Assembly: GCF_001890925.1 (NCBI RefSeq)
Contig: NZ_MLCB01000159.1
Coordinates: 1-64,000 of the forward strand
Direction: 5' to 3'
DNA length: 64,000 nucleotides
DNA from: Planktotalea frisia
GTDB lineage: Bacteria > Pseudomonadota > Alphaproteobacteria > Rhodobacterales > Rhodobacteraceae
Shown: positions 1-10,713 of the stretch, piece by piece
How positions within the stretch are numbered: the first letter of the stretch is position 1
Layout: every line of letters starts with the position of its first letter
Program-made: the position numbers and the translations under genes
The notes under the pieces: model-generated
Databases searched by the model: none
Seen by the model: only the letters and a program-made list of their open reading frames with translations
Told to the model about the DNA's origin: nothing

Positions 1-94
1 TCAGACAATTTCCGCGTCATAACCCATGAAAAAATTCGGGTTTTGGGGTAGCAGCGGTATACTTATAAAAAAAACCAATGTATCGAGGGTAAGT

Positions 95-1093
95 TCACCC
101 GCCAATTTCGCCCAACGTATGGGTCAGGACATCCAGGAAGAACGGGCGTGGCCGTCCACGGAAATGAAACCCCACATGGCCTCCATATGGGGTCAGGAGT
201 ACGCGAAAATTCGAGCGGCCAAATTCGTCAAGACGGCGGTAAGGATCGCTGGTGATCCAGGGATCGTTTTCGGCGTGAAGCATCACAACCGGAACCTTGA
301 CGTGTTGTAACCTCGGGAACGGGGAAGCCCGCCGGTAATAGTCCGCAGCATTTGCGTACCCGTGACGGGGGGCGGTGAAAAGCTCATCGTATTCAAGCAA
401 TGAACGGGGGCGCGGCAGCGGGTTTTCATCGAGCAGCCTGCCAGACGCGCGCAGTTTTCGTTCTAATCCCATCAGCGTGCCAAGCAATGCCTTTTGATAA
501 ATCAGGTTACGGCGCCGATTCATCCGGGAGGACGAGGCGATCAGGTCCAGCGGGGCCGATACCGTCATGGCGCCGCAAATCCGCAGATCACGCCCAAGCT
601 CGGCCAACATATTCAGAAGGATTGTACCGCCCATTGAAAACCCGCACAGGAAGATGCCCTGTCCGGTCAGCCCATCGGGCAGGGTATCGAGAACGTCGAT
701 GATCTCGGCGGTGCCAGCGCACTGATAAGTGACCGAGCAGCTTGCCAAAGACGACCCCGCCCCGCGGTGGTTCAGCCGCAGAACCCGCCTGCCCTGCTCT
801 ACCAGATGCCGCGCGCTTTCCTTGATGTAGATGCTATCTTCACAACCGGCGACACCATGCAGCAGGATCACCAGCGGACCGCCTTTGCCAGGATCGTGCA
901 GGGTGCCCGTCATGATATCCCCCGAGCCATCGCGCAGTGGGAATTGCATCGGCGTCTCGATGCCCGGAATGGGCCGGTCGCGATAAGTGATACGGTGCGC
1001 CACGGTTTGCAAATCACCGCCCAGCCAGGGCGCACGTTCACGGCAGTGAAGGGTCTGGATGCGGAGATCCTCCAGCCATGCCTCGTCAAACAT
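95..1093 (-). CDS. YheT-family alpha/beta-fold hydrolase
   Basis: Predicted serine esterase or lipase-like hydrolase of the YheT family (COG0429). The N-terminal PWLGGDLQTV stretch matches the family's usual PWxxGxxQT motif. The oxyanion-region motif LLHGVAG, the nucleophile elbow CGFSMGG and a late D and H (ENDPW, GGHVGFH) give a complete Ser-Asp-His triad. It is the last gene of a seven-gene minus-strand lipid-degradation operon, so an acyl ester or thioester substrate is a reasonable inference. I chose the ATG at 1093 because of an AGGACGG ribosome site; an ATG at 1138 and a GTG at 1147 lie in the same frame but have no clear ribosome site. Confidence 0.8.
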   Translation of the reverse strand: MFDEAWLEDLRIQTLHCRERAPWLGGDLQTVAHRITYRDRPIPGIETPMQFPLRDGSGDIMTGTLHDPGKGGPLVILLHGVAGCEDSIYIKESARHLVEQGRRVLRLNHRGAGSSLASCSVTYQCAGTAEIIDVLDTLPDGLTGQGIFLCGFSMGGTILLNMLAELGRDLRICGAMTVSAPLDLIASSSRMNRRRNLIYQKALLGTLMGLERKLRASGRLLDENPLPRPRSLLEYDELFTAPRHGYANAADYYRRASPFPRLQHVKVPVVMLHAENDPWITSDPYRRLDEFGRSNFRVLLTPYGGHVGFHFRGRPRPFFLDVLTHTLGEIGG

Positions 1094-1186
1094 CAAAGGG
1101 CCGTCCTGCGAGGAATTGAAATTTACGTTCTTGATCATTTTTGTCACGCGCGGCCTGTTGTTTGCCCAACCTCAACCGCGTAGCCA

Positions 1187-1858
1187 TTAGATATCGAAAC
1201 TCGCAAGGAAATCTCGCATTTGCTGCGTGGGCGTGGCCCGGACCGCTATCTTGTTCTTGCCGAACACTGCAGGCATCGTGGCAAGCCCCCGTGCCACCTC
1301 AAGCGCCCTTGCGCGGACCTCCTCCTGCGGCAGCACTTCGTCGAGAATGCCTGCCTTGCACGCCATATCCGGGTCGAGTTCTTCCGACAGGATCGCCACC
1401 CGCGTCATGTAGCCTGGCGTGATCCTCGATTGCGCCAAAGCAATCAGAAACGGCCCCAAGTCCATGCCAAGCCGGCTCTCGGGCAAGCTAAACTTGAACT
1501 CCCCCGCCGCACAGATTCGGAAATCGCTGACCATCAGCAAAAACGCACCCATGCCAATACCATGGCCCGAACAGGCGGTGACAACAGGTCGGGGAAATTC
1601 AAACAGCCTCAGAAGCATTTCGAACCCGCTGCGCACAAGCGAAAATGTCGCCTCGGGCCCTTTCTGGAACTCTTTCAGATCGAACCCTGCCGAAAACGTG
1701 CCTGCGCGCCCTTCCAGAACGATGGCCTTGGCCTTGTCGGCGTCGGCCCGGTCCAGACAATTGTTCATTGCCGCAACGAAGGCAGGGCCAACGACGTTGC
1801 GCTTGCCATCGTCGATGGCCAATATGGCAATGCCGCCTTCGAGACTATAAGAAATCAT
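1187..1858 (-). CDS. Enoyl-CoA hydratase/isomerase family protein
   Basis: Crotonase-fold protein of 223 residues, shorter than the usual 255-270. The family core is clear: AGTFSAGFDLKEF forms the first oxyanion-hole segment, HGIGMGAFLLMVSD the second, and LPESRLGMDLGP follows. It probably hydrates or isomerises an unsaturated acyl-CoA made by the operon's acyl-CoA dehydrogenase. The fused FadB-type protein encoded upstream already has a hydratase domain, so this one may handle a branched, substituted or cis-configured intermediate. That role is inference. The start has only a weak ribosome site, and a 96-base gap separates it from the SCP2 gene. Confidence 0.85.
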   Translation of the reverse strand: MISYSLEGGIAILAIDDGKRNVVGPAFVAAMNNCLDRADADKAKAIVLEGRAGTFSAGFDLKEFQKGPEATFSLVRSGFEMLLRLFEFPRPVVTACSGHGIGMGAFLLMVSDFRICAAGEFKFSLPESRLGMDLGPFLIALAQSRITPGYMTRVAILSEELDPDMACKAGILDEVLPQEEVRARALEVARGLATMPAVFGKNKIAVRATPTQQMRDFLASFDI

Positions 1859-1954
1859 AATTCACACATCTTTGTTCTGGTTTACGGTCGGATCCAGTCC
1901 GGCCTGGACGCACGGTCGCAAATTCCGGTTGCAAGGTGTTCACGACGGCCGGAA

Positions 1955-2245
1955 CTACCCCAGGATACTGCCCAGCTTCATCGCCAGACCCATGTCACCA
2001 TCGATGGTAATTTTACCCGTCATGAATGCCGAGGTGGAATCGAGCGAGCCATCCATGATGCCCTGAAAGGTTTCGGCGTCTGCCGTCACCGTCAGGTCGG
2101 CCTCTTCATCCGAGGCCCGCGCACCGGTTCCATCAATCACCACGGCGCCTTCACCTTCGATGCTGAATTTCACGGTTTCACTCAGGCCGGAGGCCTTTGC
2201 TTTGGCATCCAAAGCCTCGACAGCTGCTGCAATCATATCGCTCAT
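1955..2245 (-). CDS. SCP2 sterol-binding domain protein
   Basis: Small single-domain protein of 96 residues belonging to the sterol carrier protein 2 family. Visible family features are the repeated strand pattern VKFSIEGEGAVVIDGTG, the DLTVTADAETFQGIMDGSLDSTSAFMTGKI segment (broken here between two motifs: the D-x-T-xxx-D core and MTGKI) and a C-terminal LGSIL. SCP2 proteins bind fatty acyl-CoA, sterols or other lipids. The start at 2245 follows an AAAGGAAA ribosome site. It lies 19 bases after the acyl-CoA synthetase, supporting a carrier role in the same lipid pathway. Confidence 0.88.
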   Translation of the reverse strand: MSDMIAAAVEALDAKAKASGLSETVKFSIEGEGAVVIDGTGARASDEEADLTVTADAETFQGIMDGSLDSTSAFMTGKITIDGDMGLAMKLGSILG

Positions 2246-2264
2246 GGTATGTTTCCTTTCAGAG

Positions 2265-4193
2265 TTAGTTGGTCGTTTCCCAATCCCAATGCGGGATGAA
2301 ATCACCCAGAACATCATTGACCTGCGCGTCCGACACCCCATCGCGGACGCCCGACAGATAGGCGGTCATGCCTTTGTTCTTGACATCAATGACCTGCGCC
2401 ACTTTTAGACCCAACCCTGCATCGGCCAGCGCATGGTCGAACACATGGTTAATCGACTGCTTGCGCAGATCGGGCTTGAAAACCTTGCCCACCGCAGTCT
2501 TGGGCAGCTCGGGCAGGATGATGATACGTTTCGGCACAGCGCCCTTTTCCGGCACATGCTTCCGGGCGAAATCCATGATCTCGGCCTCGGATGCCGTGCC
2601 ACCAGGGGCCAACTCGACATAGGCCACAGGCAATTCGCCCGCCACGGCGTCGGGCTCGCCTATGGCACCGACAAACGTCACATCGGGATGATGCACCAAA
2701 GCTTCTTCGATTTCGGCTGGGTCGATATTGTGGCCGCCGCGGATAATGAGATCCTTCTTACGCCCGGTGATCCACAGATAGTCATCCTCGTCGAGATAGC
2801 CCAGGTCGCCGGTCCGCAGATAGGTTTTGCCGTTCTCAACCGCATAAAGCCCCTTGTTCCGGCTATCGTCGGTATAGGTGTGCCCCTCAACGACGCCCGG
2901 CCCATAAATGCAGATCTCGCCGATTTCATTCGGTCCACAGTGCTTTTCGATGTTCCCATCATCGTCGCATTCGAAAATACGCGCCCCGGAATAAGGTGTC
3001 GGAATGCCAACCGATCCCACCTTGCGCGGACCATTGGGTGGGTTCGAGGTGACGAGACAGGTCGCCTCGGTCATGCCATAGCCTTCAAGGATCGACACGC
3101 CCAGCTTTTGTTCGAACTCCTCAAACAACTTTTTCGGAAATGGCGAGGAACCGCTGCAAGCATATCGCAGCGAGGAAACATCGGCATTCACGGGGTAATT
3201 GAGCAGCATCGCCGCCGCCGTGGGCACCGTCACGATGATCGAGATTTTCCAGTGCTCGATCAGTTTCCAGAAATTTTCCCACACGCCATCGCCACGATAC
3301 CCCGCGGGCGTTGTCTGCACCATATGCGCGCCGGACATGATCGCGCCCATCCAGATCGGATAGACCGCCATGACATGAAAGAGCGGCAGCGGGCACAGCA
3401 CCACGTCATCAGGCGTGAACAAGTTTTCAGCATTGGCCCATGCATTGAACATAGCACCTGACATGCGGTGCTGTGCCAGTTTCGGCGTTCCAGTGGTTCC
3501 GCCTGTGTGGAACATCCCGCAGATCCGATCTTCGCCCGTTTCCTCGAATGTCAGCCGGTCCATGGGCTGTTCGGCCAATGCCTTGTGGAAATCCAGCACC
3601 CGCGCCTTGCGCGGCACCGTCATCTTGGGGCGGATCATCGGTACGATCAGCTTTTTCAACCCGCTCAGATGCGGCAGCATGTCGATCTCTACGATGGTTT
3701 CGACATTGGGCGCCAGCGCCGCCGCCAGCGCCGCCTTTTCTGCCAGATCGACCTTGGGGAAGCTCTTGATCGTGACCAGAACCTTGGCGCCGCTTTCGCG
3801 CAGGATCGCGGCAATGATCTCGGGCTCCAGCAGCGGGTTGATCGGGTTGGCCTTGCCGGCGGTCATGGCGCCTGTCACGGTGATCACCGCTTCGTTGAGG
3901 CCTGGCAACAGATAGGCGACCGCGTCATCCTCGCCCACACCAAGCGAGCGAAACAGGTTCGCGGCCTGCGTCACCTTTGCAAGCATTTCGCGCCAGCTCA
4001 GCGTCTGCGCCTTGCTGCCCGGTTCCGAGAACATCTGAAACGAACTTGCCGGCCGGTCAGGGTGCTTCTCGGCCGTAAGCTTCAAGAGCCCATAGACCGA
4101 GTTCGCTGGAAACCGGTCCTCGAGCGTACTTTCGTTTTCCATCCGTTGGTAGTCGGCCAAAATCTCGGCCGCGGTTTCGAATTGTTGTCTCAT
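2265..4193 (-). CDS. AMP-dependent acyl-CoA synthetase
   Basis: Adenylate-forming ligase of 642 residues that would activate a carboxylic acid to its CoA thioester. The ATP-binding loop HTGGTTGTPK lies near residues 229-238, the A5-type motif GYGMTEATC follows, then YLRTGDLGYLDEDDY and the hinge ITGRKKDLIIRGG with a conserved Lys late in the C-terminal domain (KTAVGKVFKP). The start at 4193 has a strong GGGGAGGAC ribosome site; an upstream extension in frame has none. It is the entry enzyme of the island's beta-oxidation operon. The chain length or class of substrate cannot be read from the sequence. Confidence 0.92.
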   Translation of the reverse strand: MRQQFETAAEILADYQRMENESTLEDRFPANSVYGLLKLTAEKHPDRPASSFQMFSEPGSKAQTLSWREMLAKVTQAANLFRSLGVGEDDAVAYLLPGLNEAVITVTGAMTAGKANPINPLLEPEIIAAILRESGAKVLVTIKSFPKVDLAEKAALAAALAPNVETIVEIDMLPHLSGLKKLIVPMIRPKMTVPRKARVLDFHKALAEQPMDRLTFEETGEDRICGMFHTGGTTGTPKLAQHRMSGAMFNAWANAENLFTPDDVVLCPLPLFHVMAVYPIWMGAIMSGAHMVQTTPAGYRGDGVWENFWKLIEHWKISIIVTVPTAAAMLLNYPVNADVSSLRYACSGSSPFPKKLFEEFEQKLGVSILEGYGMTEATCLVTSNPPNGPRKVGSVGIPTPYSGARIFECDDDGNIEKHCGPNEIGEICIYGPGVVEGHTYTDDSRNKGLYAVENGKTYLRTGDLGYLDEDDYLWITGRKKDLIIRGGHNIDPAEIEEALVHHPDVTFVGAIGEPDAVAGELPVAYVELAPGGTASEAEIMDFARKHVPEKGAVPKRIIILPELPKTAVGKVFKPDLRKQSINHVFDHALADAGLGLKVAQVIDVKNKGMTAYLSGVRDGVSDAQVNDVLGDFIPHWDWETTN

Positions 4194-4319
4194 TTTGTCC
4201 TCCCCAGGCACTTTTGTCATAAGCTGCGCCATTTCCCGCCAGAACAAGAAATGGCGCGACCTATGCCAACAGTTTTCTCTCCGATCGCCGAACCCCGGCG
4301 TGGTTTCACTGCTTCAAGC

Positions 4320-6527
4320 TCAGGCCGCCGCCTTCGATTGTGAACCGAAACGCGCGTAGAACCCGTCCCCCGCTGCCGCGATATCGCGCAGCAGCTTGGG
4401 CGGCTCGAACGTTGCCCCGTGTTTCGTGGCCAGCTCTTCGCCCAAACGCACTGCTTCGCCCGCGCCAAGGATATCGAGATACGAGAATGGCCCGCCCGAC
4501 CAGGGCATGAAGCCCCAGCCCAGTATGGCACCGACATCGCCCTCGCGAATGTCCAGAAGCACGTCATCTTCCAACGCGCGCACCGCCTCGAAACTCTGGC
4601 TCAACGCAAGGCGGTTGATCACCTCCTGCACATCGGGCTGATCTTCCGCCCGCGGGAATTTCTCCGACAACCCGCGCCAGATGCCCTGCCGTTTGCCGGC
4701 CTCGTCATAGTCGTAGTAGCCAGCATTGGTCTTCTTGCCATAACGCCCGGCCTCATAAAGGTATTCGACCACCTCTTCTGTGCCCGTGGGCTGATAGGCA
4801 TCCGCCATCGCTGCCTGCGTGGCCTTGCCGATCCGATACGCCAGATCAATCGCGGTCTCATCGCCCAATTGCAGCGGCCCCAGCGGCATGCCCATCTGCT
4901 TCGCCGCGTTTTCGATCAGCACCGGGTTCACCCCTTCGCGCAGCATCCGCAGCCCTTCGTTCATGTAGGGCACGATGCAGCGGTTGGCGTAAAAGAAACG
5001 CGCGTCGTTCACCACGATGGGCGTCTTACGGATCTGGCGCACGAAATCGAGCGCCTTGGCCACTGCCTCGTTCCCGGTGTCGCCGCCCTTGATGATCTCG
5101 ACCAGCGCCATCTTTTCGACGGGCGAAAAGAAATGGATGCCAATGAAGCGGCCTGCATCGCGGCTCGCCTTGGCAAGATCGGTGATCGGCAGGGTCGAGG
5201 TGTTGGTGGCCAATATCACACCCTCTCCCAGCTGCGCTTCGGCCAGTTTGGTCACATCTGCCTTCACGCCGACATCTTCGAACACGGCTTCGACCACCAG
5301 ATCGCAGCCCTTGAGCGCGGCGTAGTCAGCGGTTGCGGTGATCCGGTCCAACACTGCGGCCTTCTTTTCATCCGTGCTGCGCCCACGGGCGACAGCCTTG
5401 TCCAGAATCGCCTCGGAATAGGCCTTGCCCTTGTCGACGGCCTCCTGGCTTTGGTCGATCAAAACCACTTCGATCCCCGCCTTGGCCGAAACATGGGCAA
5501 TCCCCGCGCCCATCAGGCCTGCGCCCAGAACGCCCAGCTTTTGCACCCGCATATCCGGCACGCCAGCGGGGCGGTTCGCGCCTTTTTCCAGCGCCTGTTT
5601 GTTAATGAACAGCGATTTGATCATCGCTGCCGAGGACGGATCCATCATGACCGAGGTCATCCAGCGCGCCTCAATCTCAAGTGCTGCGTCAAACGGCACC
5701 AGCGAGGCCTCGTACATCACCGCCAGCAACGCCTTGGGAGCCGGGTAGGCGCCCTTGGTCTGGCCGTGCAGCATGGCCGCGGCGCCGACATAGTTCATCA
5801 TCCCGGCAGGATGATAGGCATGTCCGCCGGGCAGCTTGAATCCCTTTTTGTCCCAAGGCTTGACGATATCGGCATCGCTCGCACCCCGCACCCAGTCCTT
5901 GGCGCGCGAAATCAGATCATCGGCAGGCACTACCTCATCAAGATAGCCCGCTTTTGCCGCCTTGTCGGCAGACAGCATCTTGCCCTGGCTCAGCAGTTGC
6001 ATGGCATTCACCATGCCGACCTTATGCAGCATCCGAACGGTGCCACCACCACCGGGGAAAATGCCCACAAGGATCTCGGGCAGGCCGAATTGCGGCCCCG
6101 GGCGATCCGACGCAAAGACCCGGTGACAGGCCAGCGCCACTTCGATACCGATCCCGGCGGCTGTGCCGGGCAAGGCGGCGGCGATGGGCTTGCCGCCTTT
6201 CAGGGTTTTCGGGTCCATACCGCCGCGCTCGATCTTGCGCAGGATGCGGTGGCCATGCATCACATTGTCGAAAATCGCCTGCGCGGGGTTGTCCCGTGCG
6301 CTGACCCGCGCCGCGCCCAGTTCCTTCAGATCCATGCCCCCGGCAAAATCGGGCTTGGCCGAGGTGATCACCGCGCCCTTGATATTGTCGTCACCCAGCA
6401 CCGTGTCGATATGCGCGTCCAGCTCGGCAAGCCCTTGCGACGACATCACGTTCATTGCCTTCTCGGGCACGTTCCAGGTGATGGTGGCGATGCCGTCTTC
6501 GTCTACGTTCAAATGAAATTCAGCCAT
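4320..6527 (-). CDS. fadB: Multifunctional enoyl-CoA hydratase/3-hydroxyacyl-CoA dehydrogenase
   Basis: FadB/FadJ-type fusion of 735 residues. An enoyl-CoA hydratase domain occupies about residues 1-200, with [14 protein letters not shown] carrying the second catalytic Glu near 151. The NAD-binding domain starts near 330 with [15 protein letters not shown], and a [15 protein letters not shown] segment holds the dehydrogenase catalytic His. A C-terminal 3HCDH domain follows ([15 protein letters not shown]). It converts enoyl-CoA through 3-hydroxyacyl-CoA to 3-ketoacyl-CoA. It lies 12 bases downstream of the thiolase gene, the usual partner; here thiolase precedes fadB in the transcript. Confidence 0.95.
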   Translation of the reverse strand: MAEFHLNVDEDGIATITWNVPEKAMNVMSSQGLAELDAHIDTVLGDDNIKGAVITSAKPDFAGGMDLKELGAARVSARDNPAQAIFDNVMHGHRILRKIERGGMDPKTLKGGKPIAAALPGTAAGIGIEVALACHRVFASDRPGPQFGLPEILVGIFPGGGGTVRMLHKVGMVNAMQLLSQGKMLSADKAAKAGYLDEVVPADDLISRAKDWVRGASDADIVKPWDKKGFKLPGGHAYHPAGMMNYVGAAAMLHGQTKGAYPAPKALLAVMYEASLVPFDAALEIEARWMTSVMMDPSSAAMIKSLFINKQALEKGANRPAGVPDMRVQKLGVLGAGLMGAGIAHVSAKAGIEVVLIDQSQEAVDKGKAYSEAILDKAVARGRSTDEKKAAVLDRITATADYAALKGCDLVVEAVFEDVGVKADVTKLAEAQLGEGVILATNTSTLPITDLAKASRDAGRFIGIHFFSPVEKMALVEIIKGGDTGNEAVAKALDFVRQIRKTPIVVNDARFFYANRCIVPYMNEGLRMLREGVNPVLIENAAKQMGMPLGPLQLGDETAIDLAYRIGKATQAAMADAYQPTGTEEVVEYLYEAGRYGKKTNAGYYDYDEAGKRQGIWRGLSEKFPRAEDQPDVQEVINRLALSQSFEAVRALEDDVLLDIREGDVGAILGWGFMPWSGGPFSYLDILGAGEAVRLGEELATKHGATFEPPKLLRDIAAAGDGFYARFGSQSKAAA

Positions 6528-6539
6528 TCTTCCAATCCC

Positions 6540-7754
6540 TTACACGCGTTCCAGAATGGTGGCCGAGCCCATGCCCGCAGCCACGCAAAGCGTTGCCAGA
6601 CCCGTTTCCTTGTCGGCCCGCTCCATCTCGTCCAACAGATGCGAGATCAGCATGGCGCCGGTCGCCCCAAGCGGGTGGCCCATGGCGATGGCGCCGCCAT
6701 TCACGTTGACCTTTTCGTGATCCACATCAAACGCTTGCATGAAGCGCAGCACCACGGCGGCGAAGGCCTCGTTCACCTCGAAGAGGTCGATGTCCCCGAT
6801 CTCCATGGCGCTCTCGCGCAGGATCTTTTCGGTCACCGGCACCGGACCGGTCAGGTTGATGGTCGGATCGGTGCCGATCTTGGCCATGGATTTGATCCGC
6901 GCGCGCGGGGTCAAACCATTGCGCTCGCCGAACTCCTTCGAGCCGATCAGCACCGCCGCCGAACCGTCGACGATACCCGACGAATTGCCCGCATGGTGCA
7001 CGTGGTTGATCCGCTCCAGATGCGGGTATTTCAGCAAGGCCACGGCATCGAAGCCCGGCATCACCTCGCCCTGCTCCTTGAAGGCAGGTTTCAACGCGCC
7101 CAGCGACTGCATGTCGGTGCCCCGGCGCAGATATTCATCGTGATCGAGAATGGTCAGCCCGTTGCGGTCCTTCACCGGCGCGACGGAGCGCTTAAAACGG
7201 TTCTCGTCCCAGGCTTGAGCCGCGCGGCGCTGGCTTTCCACTGCGTAGGCGTCGCATTCGTCACGGGTAAATCCGTATTCTGTGGCGATGATGTCGGCGG
7301 AAATGCCCTGTGGCACGAAATAGCTTTTCATCGCCAGGGTCGGGTCGGCGGCAATCGCGCCGCCGTCCGAACCCATCGGCACCCGGCCCATCATTTCGAC
7401 CCCGCCCGAGATATAGGCAGACCCGACCCCGGCCTTGACCTGCGCCGCGCCCAGATTCACCGCCTCAAGCCCCGAAGCGCAGAAGCGGTTGATCGAAATG
7501 CCGGGGAGCTGTTCACCCAGATCCGAATTCAACACCGCGCTGCGCGCTAGGCAGGCGCCCTGTTCGCCCACCTGCGTGACATTGCCCCAGATCACATCCT
7601 CGACCTGGGTGGGATCAAGATCGTTGCGTTCCTTGATCGTGTTCAACATCTCAGAGGACAGGTGCAGCGCCGTCACCTGGTGCAGGCTACCATCTTTGCG
7701 CCCCTTGCCGCGCGGGCTGCGGATTGCGTCATAGATATAGGCGTCTTGGGTCAT
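6540..7754 (-). CDS. fadA: Acetyl-CoA acyltransferase (thiolase)
   Basis: Degradative thiolase of 404 residues catalysing the last step of beta-oxidation, 3-ketoacyl-CoA plus CoA to acetyl-CoA and a shortened acyl-CoA. The acyl-accepting Cys is in [12 protein letters not shown] (Cys92). The C-terminal [15 protein letters not shown] and [11 protein letters not shown] blocks carry the catalytic His and second Cys. The chosen ATG at 7754 follows an AAAGGGA ribosome site; an in-frame upstream extension to 7805 would overlap the acyl-CoA dehydrogenase gene. It is adjacent to fadB and fadE-like genes in one transcript. Confidence 0.95.
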   Translation of the reverse strand: MTQDAYIYDAIRSPRGKGRKDGSLHQVTALHLSSEMLNTIKERNDLDPTQVEDVIWGNVTQVGEQGACLARSAVLNSDLGEQLPGISINRFCASGLEAVNLGAAQVKAGVGSAYISGGVEMMGRVPMGSDGGAIAADPTLAMKSYFVPQGISADIIATEYGFTRDECDAYAVESQRRAAQAWDENRFKRSVAPVKDRNGLTILDHDEYLRRGTDMQSLGALKPAFKEQGEVMPGFDAVALLKYPHLERINHVHHAGNSSGIVDGSAAVLIGSKEFGERNGLTPRARIKSMAKIGTDPTINLTGPVPVTEKILRESAMEIGDIDLFEVNEAFAAVVLRFMQAFDVDHEKVNVNGGAIAMGHPLGATGAMLISHLLDEMERADKETGLATLCVAAGMGSATILERV

Positions 7755-7788
7755 TCGTGGTCCCTTTCTTGAAATCTTTCGTGCCAGC

Positions 7789-9567
7789 TCAGAAAGCTGC
7801 GGCATCCGGCGCCATCACCGTTTCCGGCCCGGCCTGAATGCGTTTGAGATGCATCCGAGTCATCGGCAGATGTCGGTTGAAATAGTGACGAACGGTCAAA
7901 AGCTTCTGGGTGTAGAAACCCGCATCAGCGGTCCCGGCATCCAGCGCAGATTGCGCAGCCTCAGCGCTTTGCGCCAGCATGTAGCCCATGGTCAGATGGC
8001 CCATCAGATGCAGGAAATCTGTCGACCCGGCCAACGCGGCGTTCGGGTCTTTCATGCCGTTTTGCATCATGTATTGGGCAGCGCTTTGGAAATCTCCCAG
8101 TGCTGCCATAAGCGGTTTACCCACCATGTCGGTCAGAGCTTCATTCTGGATCAGACGGTCAGCCAGCTCCTTGATCATAATGCCATAGGCCATGGTGTGC
8201 TTGCCGCCATCAGCACCAAGTTTGCGAGCGACGAGGTCCAGTGCCTGCACGCCGTTTGCACCTTCGTACATCTTTGCGATCCGCACATCCCGCACGAACT
8301 GTGACATGCCCCATTCTTCGATGTATCCATGCCCGCCCAGAACCTGCTGTGCATCGGTGGCGGCCTCATATCCCTTGTCGCTAGAAAAGGCCTTGAACAC
8401 GGGCGTCACAAGCGACAGCAGACCTTGCGCATCTGCATCATCGGTGCGCGACATCCGATCGGCCTGCATGGTGCACCAATAGGCAAAGACCCGGGCTCCT
8501 TCGATGAAGCTGCGCTGATCCATCAGGGTGCGCCGGATATCGGGGTGCACGATGATCGGGTCGGCCGGTCCATCGGGGTTCGCGGGCCCGGTAACGGCCC
8601 GCATCTGCAGACGTTCGCGGGCATAGGCCACCGCATTCTGATACGCCGCCTCGGCGATGCAATACCCCTGTGCGCCGGTGCCAATCCGCGCCTCGTTTAC
8701 CAATGTGAACATCGCACTCATACCCTTGTTGGGTTGGCCCAGAAGATAGCCGGTGGCGCCTTCAAAGTTCATTTCACAAGTGGCATTGCCGTGGATGCCC
8801 ATCTTGGTTTCCAACCGGCCTGCGCGCACGGCGTTGCGCTCACCAAGGCTGCCATCGTCATTCACCAGGTATTTGGGCACGATGAACAGGGACACACCCT
8901 TGATCCCCTCGGGGCCGCCGGGAATTTTCGCCAGCACAAGGTGGATGATGTTGTCGCCCATCTCGTGATCACCTGCCGAGATGAAGATCTTGGTGCCGGT
9001 AAGCTTGTAGCTGCCATCGTCCTGCGGCTCAGCGCTGGTCCGCATCAGCCCCAGATCGGTACCGCAATTGGACTCGGTCAGGTTCATGGTGCCGAACCAC
9101 TCAAGGTTCGCCATCTTGGGCAGATAGGTCTGCTTTTGCGTCTCTGTCCCATGCGCAAAGATGGTGTTCCAGGCACCGTGCGTCAGCCCGCCATACATCA
9201 CCATCGCGTGGCTCGCCGAGGAAAAGCATTCGCCCGCCGCCATGTGCATCAATTTGGGCAAGCCTTGCCCGCCATAGTCCACATCAAGATCAAGCGATGT
9301 CCACCCGCCTTCGCGCAAAACATTGATTGCTTCGGGAAAACCGTTTGGCACCTGCACCTTGCCGTCCACAAGGCTGGTGCCCTCCTGATCGCCCACTCGG
9401 TTCAAGGGAGCCAGCACGTTCGAAGCGATCTTGCCGGCCTCTTCGAGGACCGGACCCGTCAGGTCGGGGGTCAGGTCTTCGTAGCCCGGAATGTCTGCCT
9501 GCGAGACTTTGAGAACCTCGTGCAGAACGAAATCAATATCCCTGAGCGGCGCTGTGTAAGTCGGCAT
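7789..9567 (-). CDS. Acyl-CoA dehydrogenase (first gene of beta-oxidation operon)
   Basis: FAD-dependent acyl-CoA dehydrogenase of 592 residues. The [13 protein letters not shown] and [12 protein letters not shown] segments belong to the FAD and substrate-binding middle domain. [15 protein letters not shown] and [14 protein letters not shown] are the C-terminal all-alpha signatures, the Glu of YEGANG being the likely catalytic base. The protein is longer than FadE-short types and has the extra C-terminal domain of the roughly 590-residue class. I prefer the ATG at 9567 because GGAGG lies 9-10 bases upstream; the ATG at 9576 is too close to it. An operator-like palindrome lies 34 bases upstream. 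Confidence 0.93.
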   Translation of the reverse strand: MPTYTAPLRDIDFVLHEVLKVSQADIPGYEDLTPDLTGPVLEEAGKIASNVLAPLNRVGDQEGTSLVDGKVQVPNGFPEAINVLREGGWTSLDLDVDYGGQGLPKLMHMAAGECFSSASHAMVMYGGLTHGAWNTIFAHGTETQKQTYLPKMANLEWFGTMNLTESNCGTDLGLMRTSAEPQDDGSYKLTGTKIFISAGDHEMGDNIIHLVLAKIPGGPEGIKGVSLFIVPKYLVNDDGSLGERNAVRAGRLETKMGIHGNATCEMNFEGATGYLLGQPNKGMSAMFTLVNEARIGTGAQGYCIAEAAYQNAVAYARERLQMRAVTGPANPDGPADPIIVHPDIRRTLMDQRSFIEGARVFAYWCTMQADRMSRTDDADAQGLLSLVTPVFKAFSSDKGYEAATDAQQVLGGHGYIEEWGMSQFVRDVRIAKMYEGANGVQALDLVARKLGADGGKHTMAYGIMIKELADRLIQNEALTDMVGKPLMAALGDFQSAAQYMMQNGMKDPNAALAGSTDFLHLMGHLTMGYMLAQSAEAAQSALDAGTADAGFYTQKLLTVRHYFNRHLPMTRMHLKRIQAGPETVMAPDAAAF

Positions 9568-9601
9568 TCTTGCCATTCCTCCATGACGATTCTCAATGTT
9601 T

Positions 9602-9618
9602 TGTCATATCATATGTAA
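9602..9618. promoter_or_regulatory. Predicted TetR operator, site a (TGTCATATCATATGTAA)
   Basis: Seventeen-base inverted repeat matching 14 of 16 defined positions of TGACATATNATATGTCA, the consensus I derived by comparing island promoters. It sits in the 144-base gap between two divergent operons, 34 bases from the acyl-CoA dehydrogenase start and 93 bases from the kinase gene start, so one site could control both. Assignment to the TetR protein encoded at 27902-28507 is inference. Confidence 0.7.
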
Positions 9619-9711
9619 ATAGTTCTTGAGATACATGGCAAGGCTCAATATGCTGACGGTCGAATGACGCAGCGGCAGTTTCAATGCCGATAGTAGAAGA
9701 GCAAACCGCCA

Positions 9712-10710
9712 ATGGATGCAGAAACGGCCACCAAGGCTCTGAGGCTGGCAACAGACAGCAGCGAGACGGTTTCAGCGGTCGCTCCCCTGTCTGGTGGTGT
9801 GTCGAACCTGACATACCTTCTGACGCTGGATGCGGGCGCGCGGCTGGTCATGCGCACGCCACCGCCCGGGCAGCGGTCGGGGAATGCCCATAACATGATC
9901 CGCGAGGCCCGTGTACTCGAAGCGGTGCATCCGCTGTTCCCTGAAGCGCCCGCTATTGTCGGTTACAGCGAAGACCCCTCCGCCACCGGCGATCAGTTCA
10001 TGATCATGGCCCAAATCGACGGGCGCACCCTGCCCCCGGGCAGCCTATTCGAGGTAAGCCCCGAACAGGCCCGCACCCTGTGCGAAAACTTCGTGGATGG
10101 CTTGGCCCGGCTGCACGAGGCCGGCCTTACCGACGCCGTGCAGGCAGCGTTTGGCGACCCGCAGGGTTTTGTTGCACGACAGGTGGCCGGATGGTCCCGG
10201 CGCTACGAAAAAATCGGGCTAGAAAACCCGCGCAGCGCCTTGCGTGAGTGGCTGCTGGCAAACATCCCGCTTGATCCGGACCGCGCCTCAATTCTGCATA
10301 ATGACTACAAGTTCGACAATATGGTGCTGGACCGGGACGATCTGACCCGGATCATTGGAGTGCTCGACTGGGAACTCTCGGGCCTCGGAGATGCGTTCAT
10401 GGATCTGGGCAATGCGCTGGCCTATTGGGTCGAGGCCGGCGATCCGCATGCATTGCAGAGCTTTAAGCGCGGCCCGACGAATCTGCCCGGCATGATGACC
10501 CGCGACGAGATCATCGATGCCTATAGCACAGCGAGAGGATTCGACCGCCCCGCAAACATGAATTTCTATCAGTCGATGGGCCTCTTCCGTCTCGCCGTCA
10601 TCGCATTGCAGGTGCACGTGCGTATGGCCAGCGGTGCAGACAAGGACGGCCCATTCCTTGATGCGGCGCTGGCCCTGCTGGATCGTGCCGAAGAATTTGC
10701 AGGAGTATAG
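9712..10710 (+). CDS. APH-fold phosphotransferase (ACAD10/11 N-terminal type)
   Basis: Kinase-like protein of 332 residues with the aminoglycoside-phosphotransferase fold. LSGGVSNLTYLL near residues 26-37 forms the nucleotide loop, ILHNDYKFDNMV carries the catalytic Asp198, and VLDWELSGLGD carries the metal-binding Asp219. Homologues fused to or next to acyl-CoA dehydrogenases (ACAD10/ACAD11, LvaA) phosphorylate hydroxyacyl-CoA esters rather than antibiotics. The next gene, three bases away, is exactly such a dehydrogenase. I therefore infer phosphorylation of a 4- or other hydroxyacyl-CoA. It opens the plus-strand operon facing the beta-oxidation operon. Confidence 0.9.
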   Translation: MDAETATKALRLATDSSETVSAVAPLSGGVSNLTYLLTLDAGARLVMRTPPPGQRSGNAHNMIREARVLEAVHPLFPEAPAIVGYSEDPSATGDQFMIMAQIDGRTLPPGSLFEVSPEQARTLCENFVDGLARLHEAGLTDAVQAAFGDPQGFVARQVAGWSRRYEKIGLENPRSALREWLLANIPLDPDRASILHNDYKFDNMVLDRDDLTRIIGVLDWELSGLGDAFMDLGNALAYWVEAGDPHALQSFKRGPTNLPGMMTRDEIIDAYSTARGFDRPANMNFYQSMGLFRLAVIALQVHVRMASGADKDGPFLDAALALLDRAEEFAGV

Positions 10711-10713
10711 ACC

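Noticed and set aside
1-30. Minus-strand peptide tail ending at the window edge (FFMGYDAEIV before a TGA at 1-3)
   Set aside because: It resembles the end of a protein, but the frame upstream overlaps the hydrolase gene and gives no supporting homology, so I cannot call a gene remnant.
1220-2299. A 359-codon plus-strand frame opposite the hydratase and SCP2 genes
   Set aside because: Antisense shadow of real genes; the product has no domain.
4419-7550. A 1043-codon open frame on the plus strand opposite fadB and thiolase
   Set aside because: It mirrors two clear genes on the other strand. Long antisense frames are expected in GC-rich genes, its product is His/Arg-rich with no recognisable domain, and no ribosome site precedes it.
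9712-10710. Reading the APH-fold protein as an aminoglycoside resistance enzyme
   Set aside because: Its coupling to an ACAD10/11-type dehydrogenase and its ACAD-type kinase motifs point to lipid metabolism.
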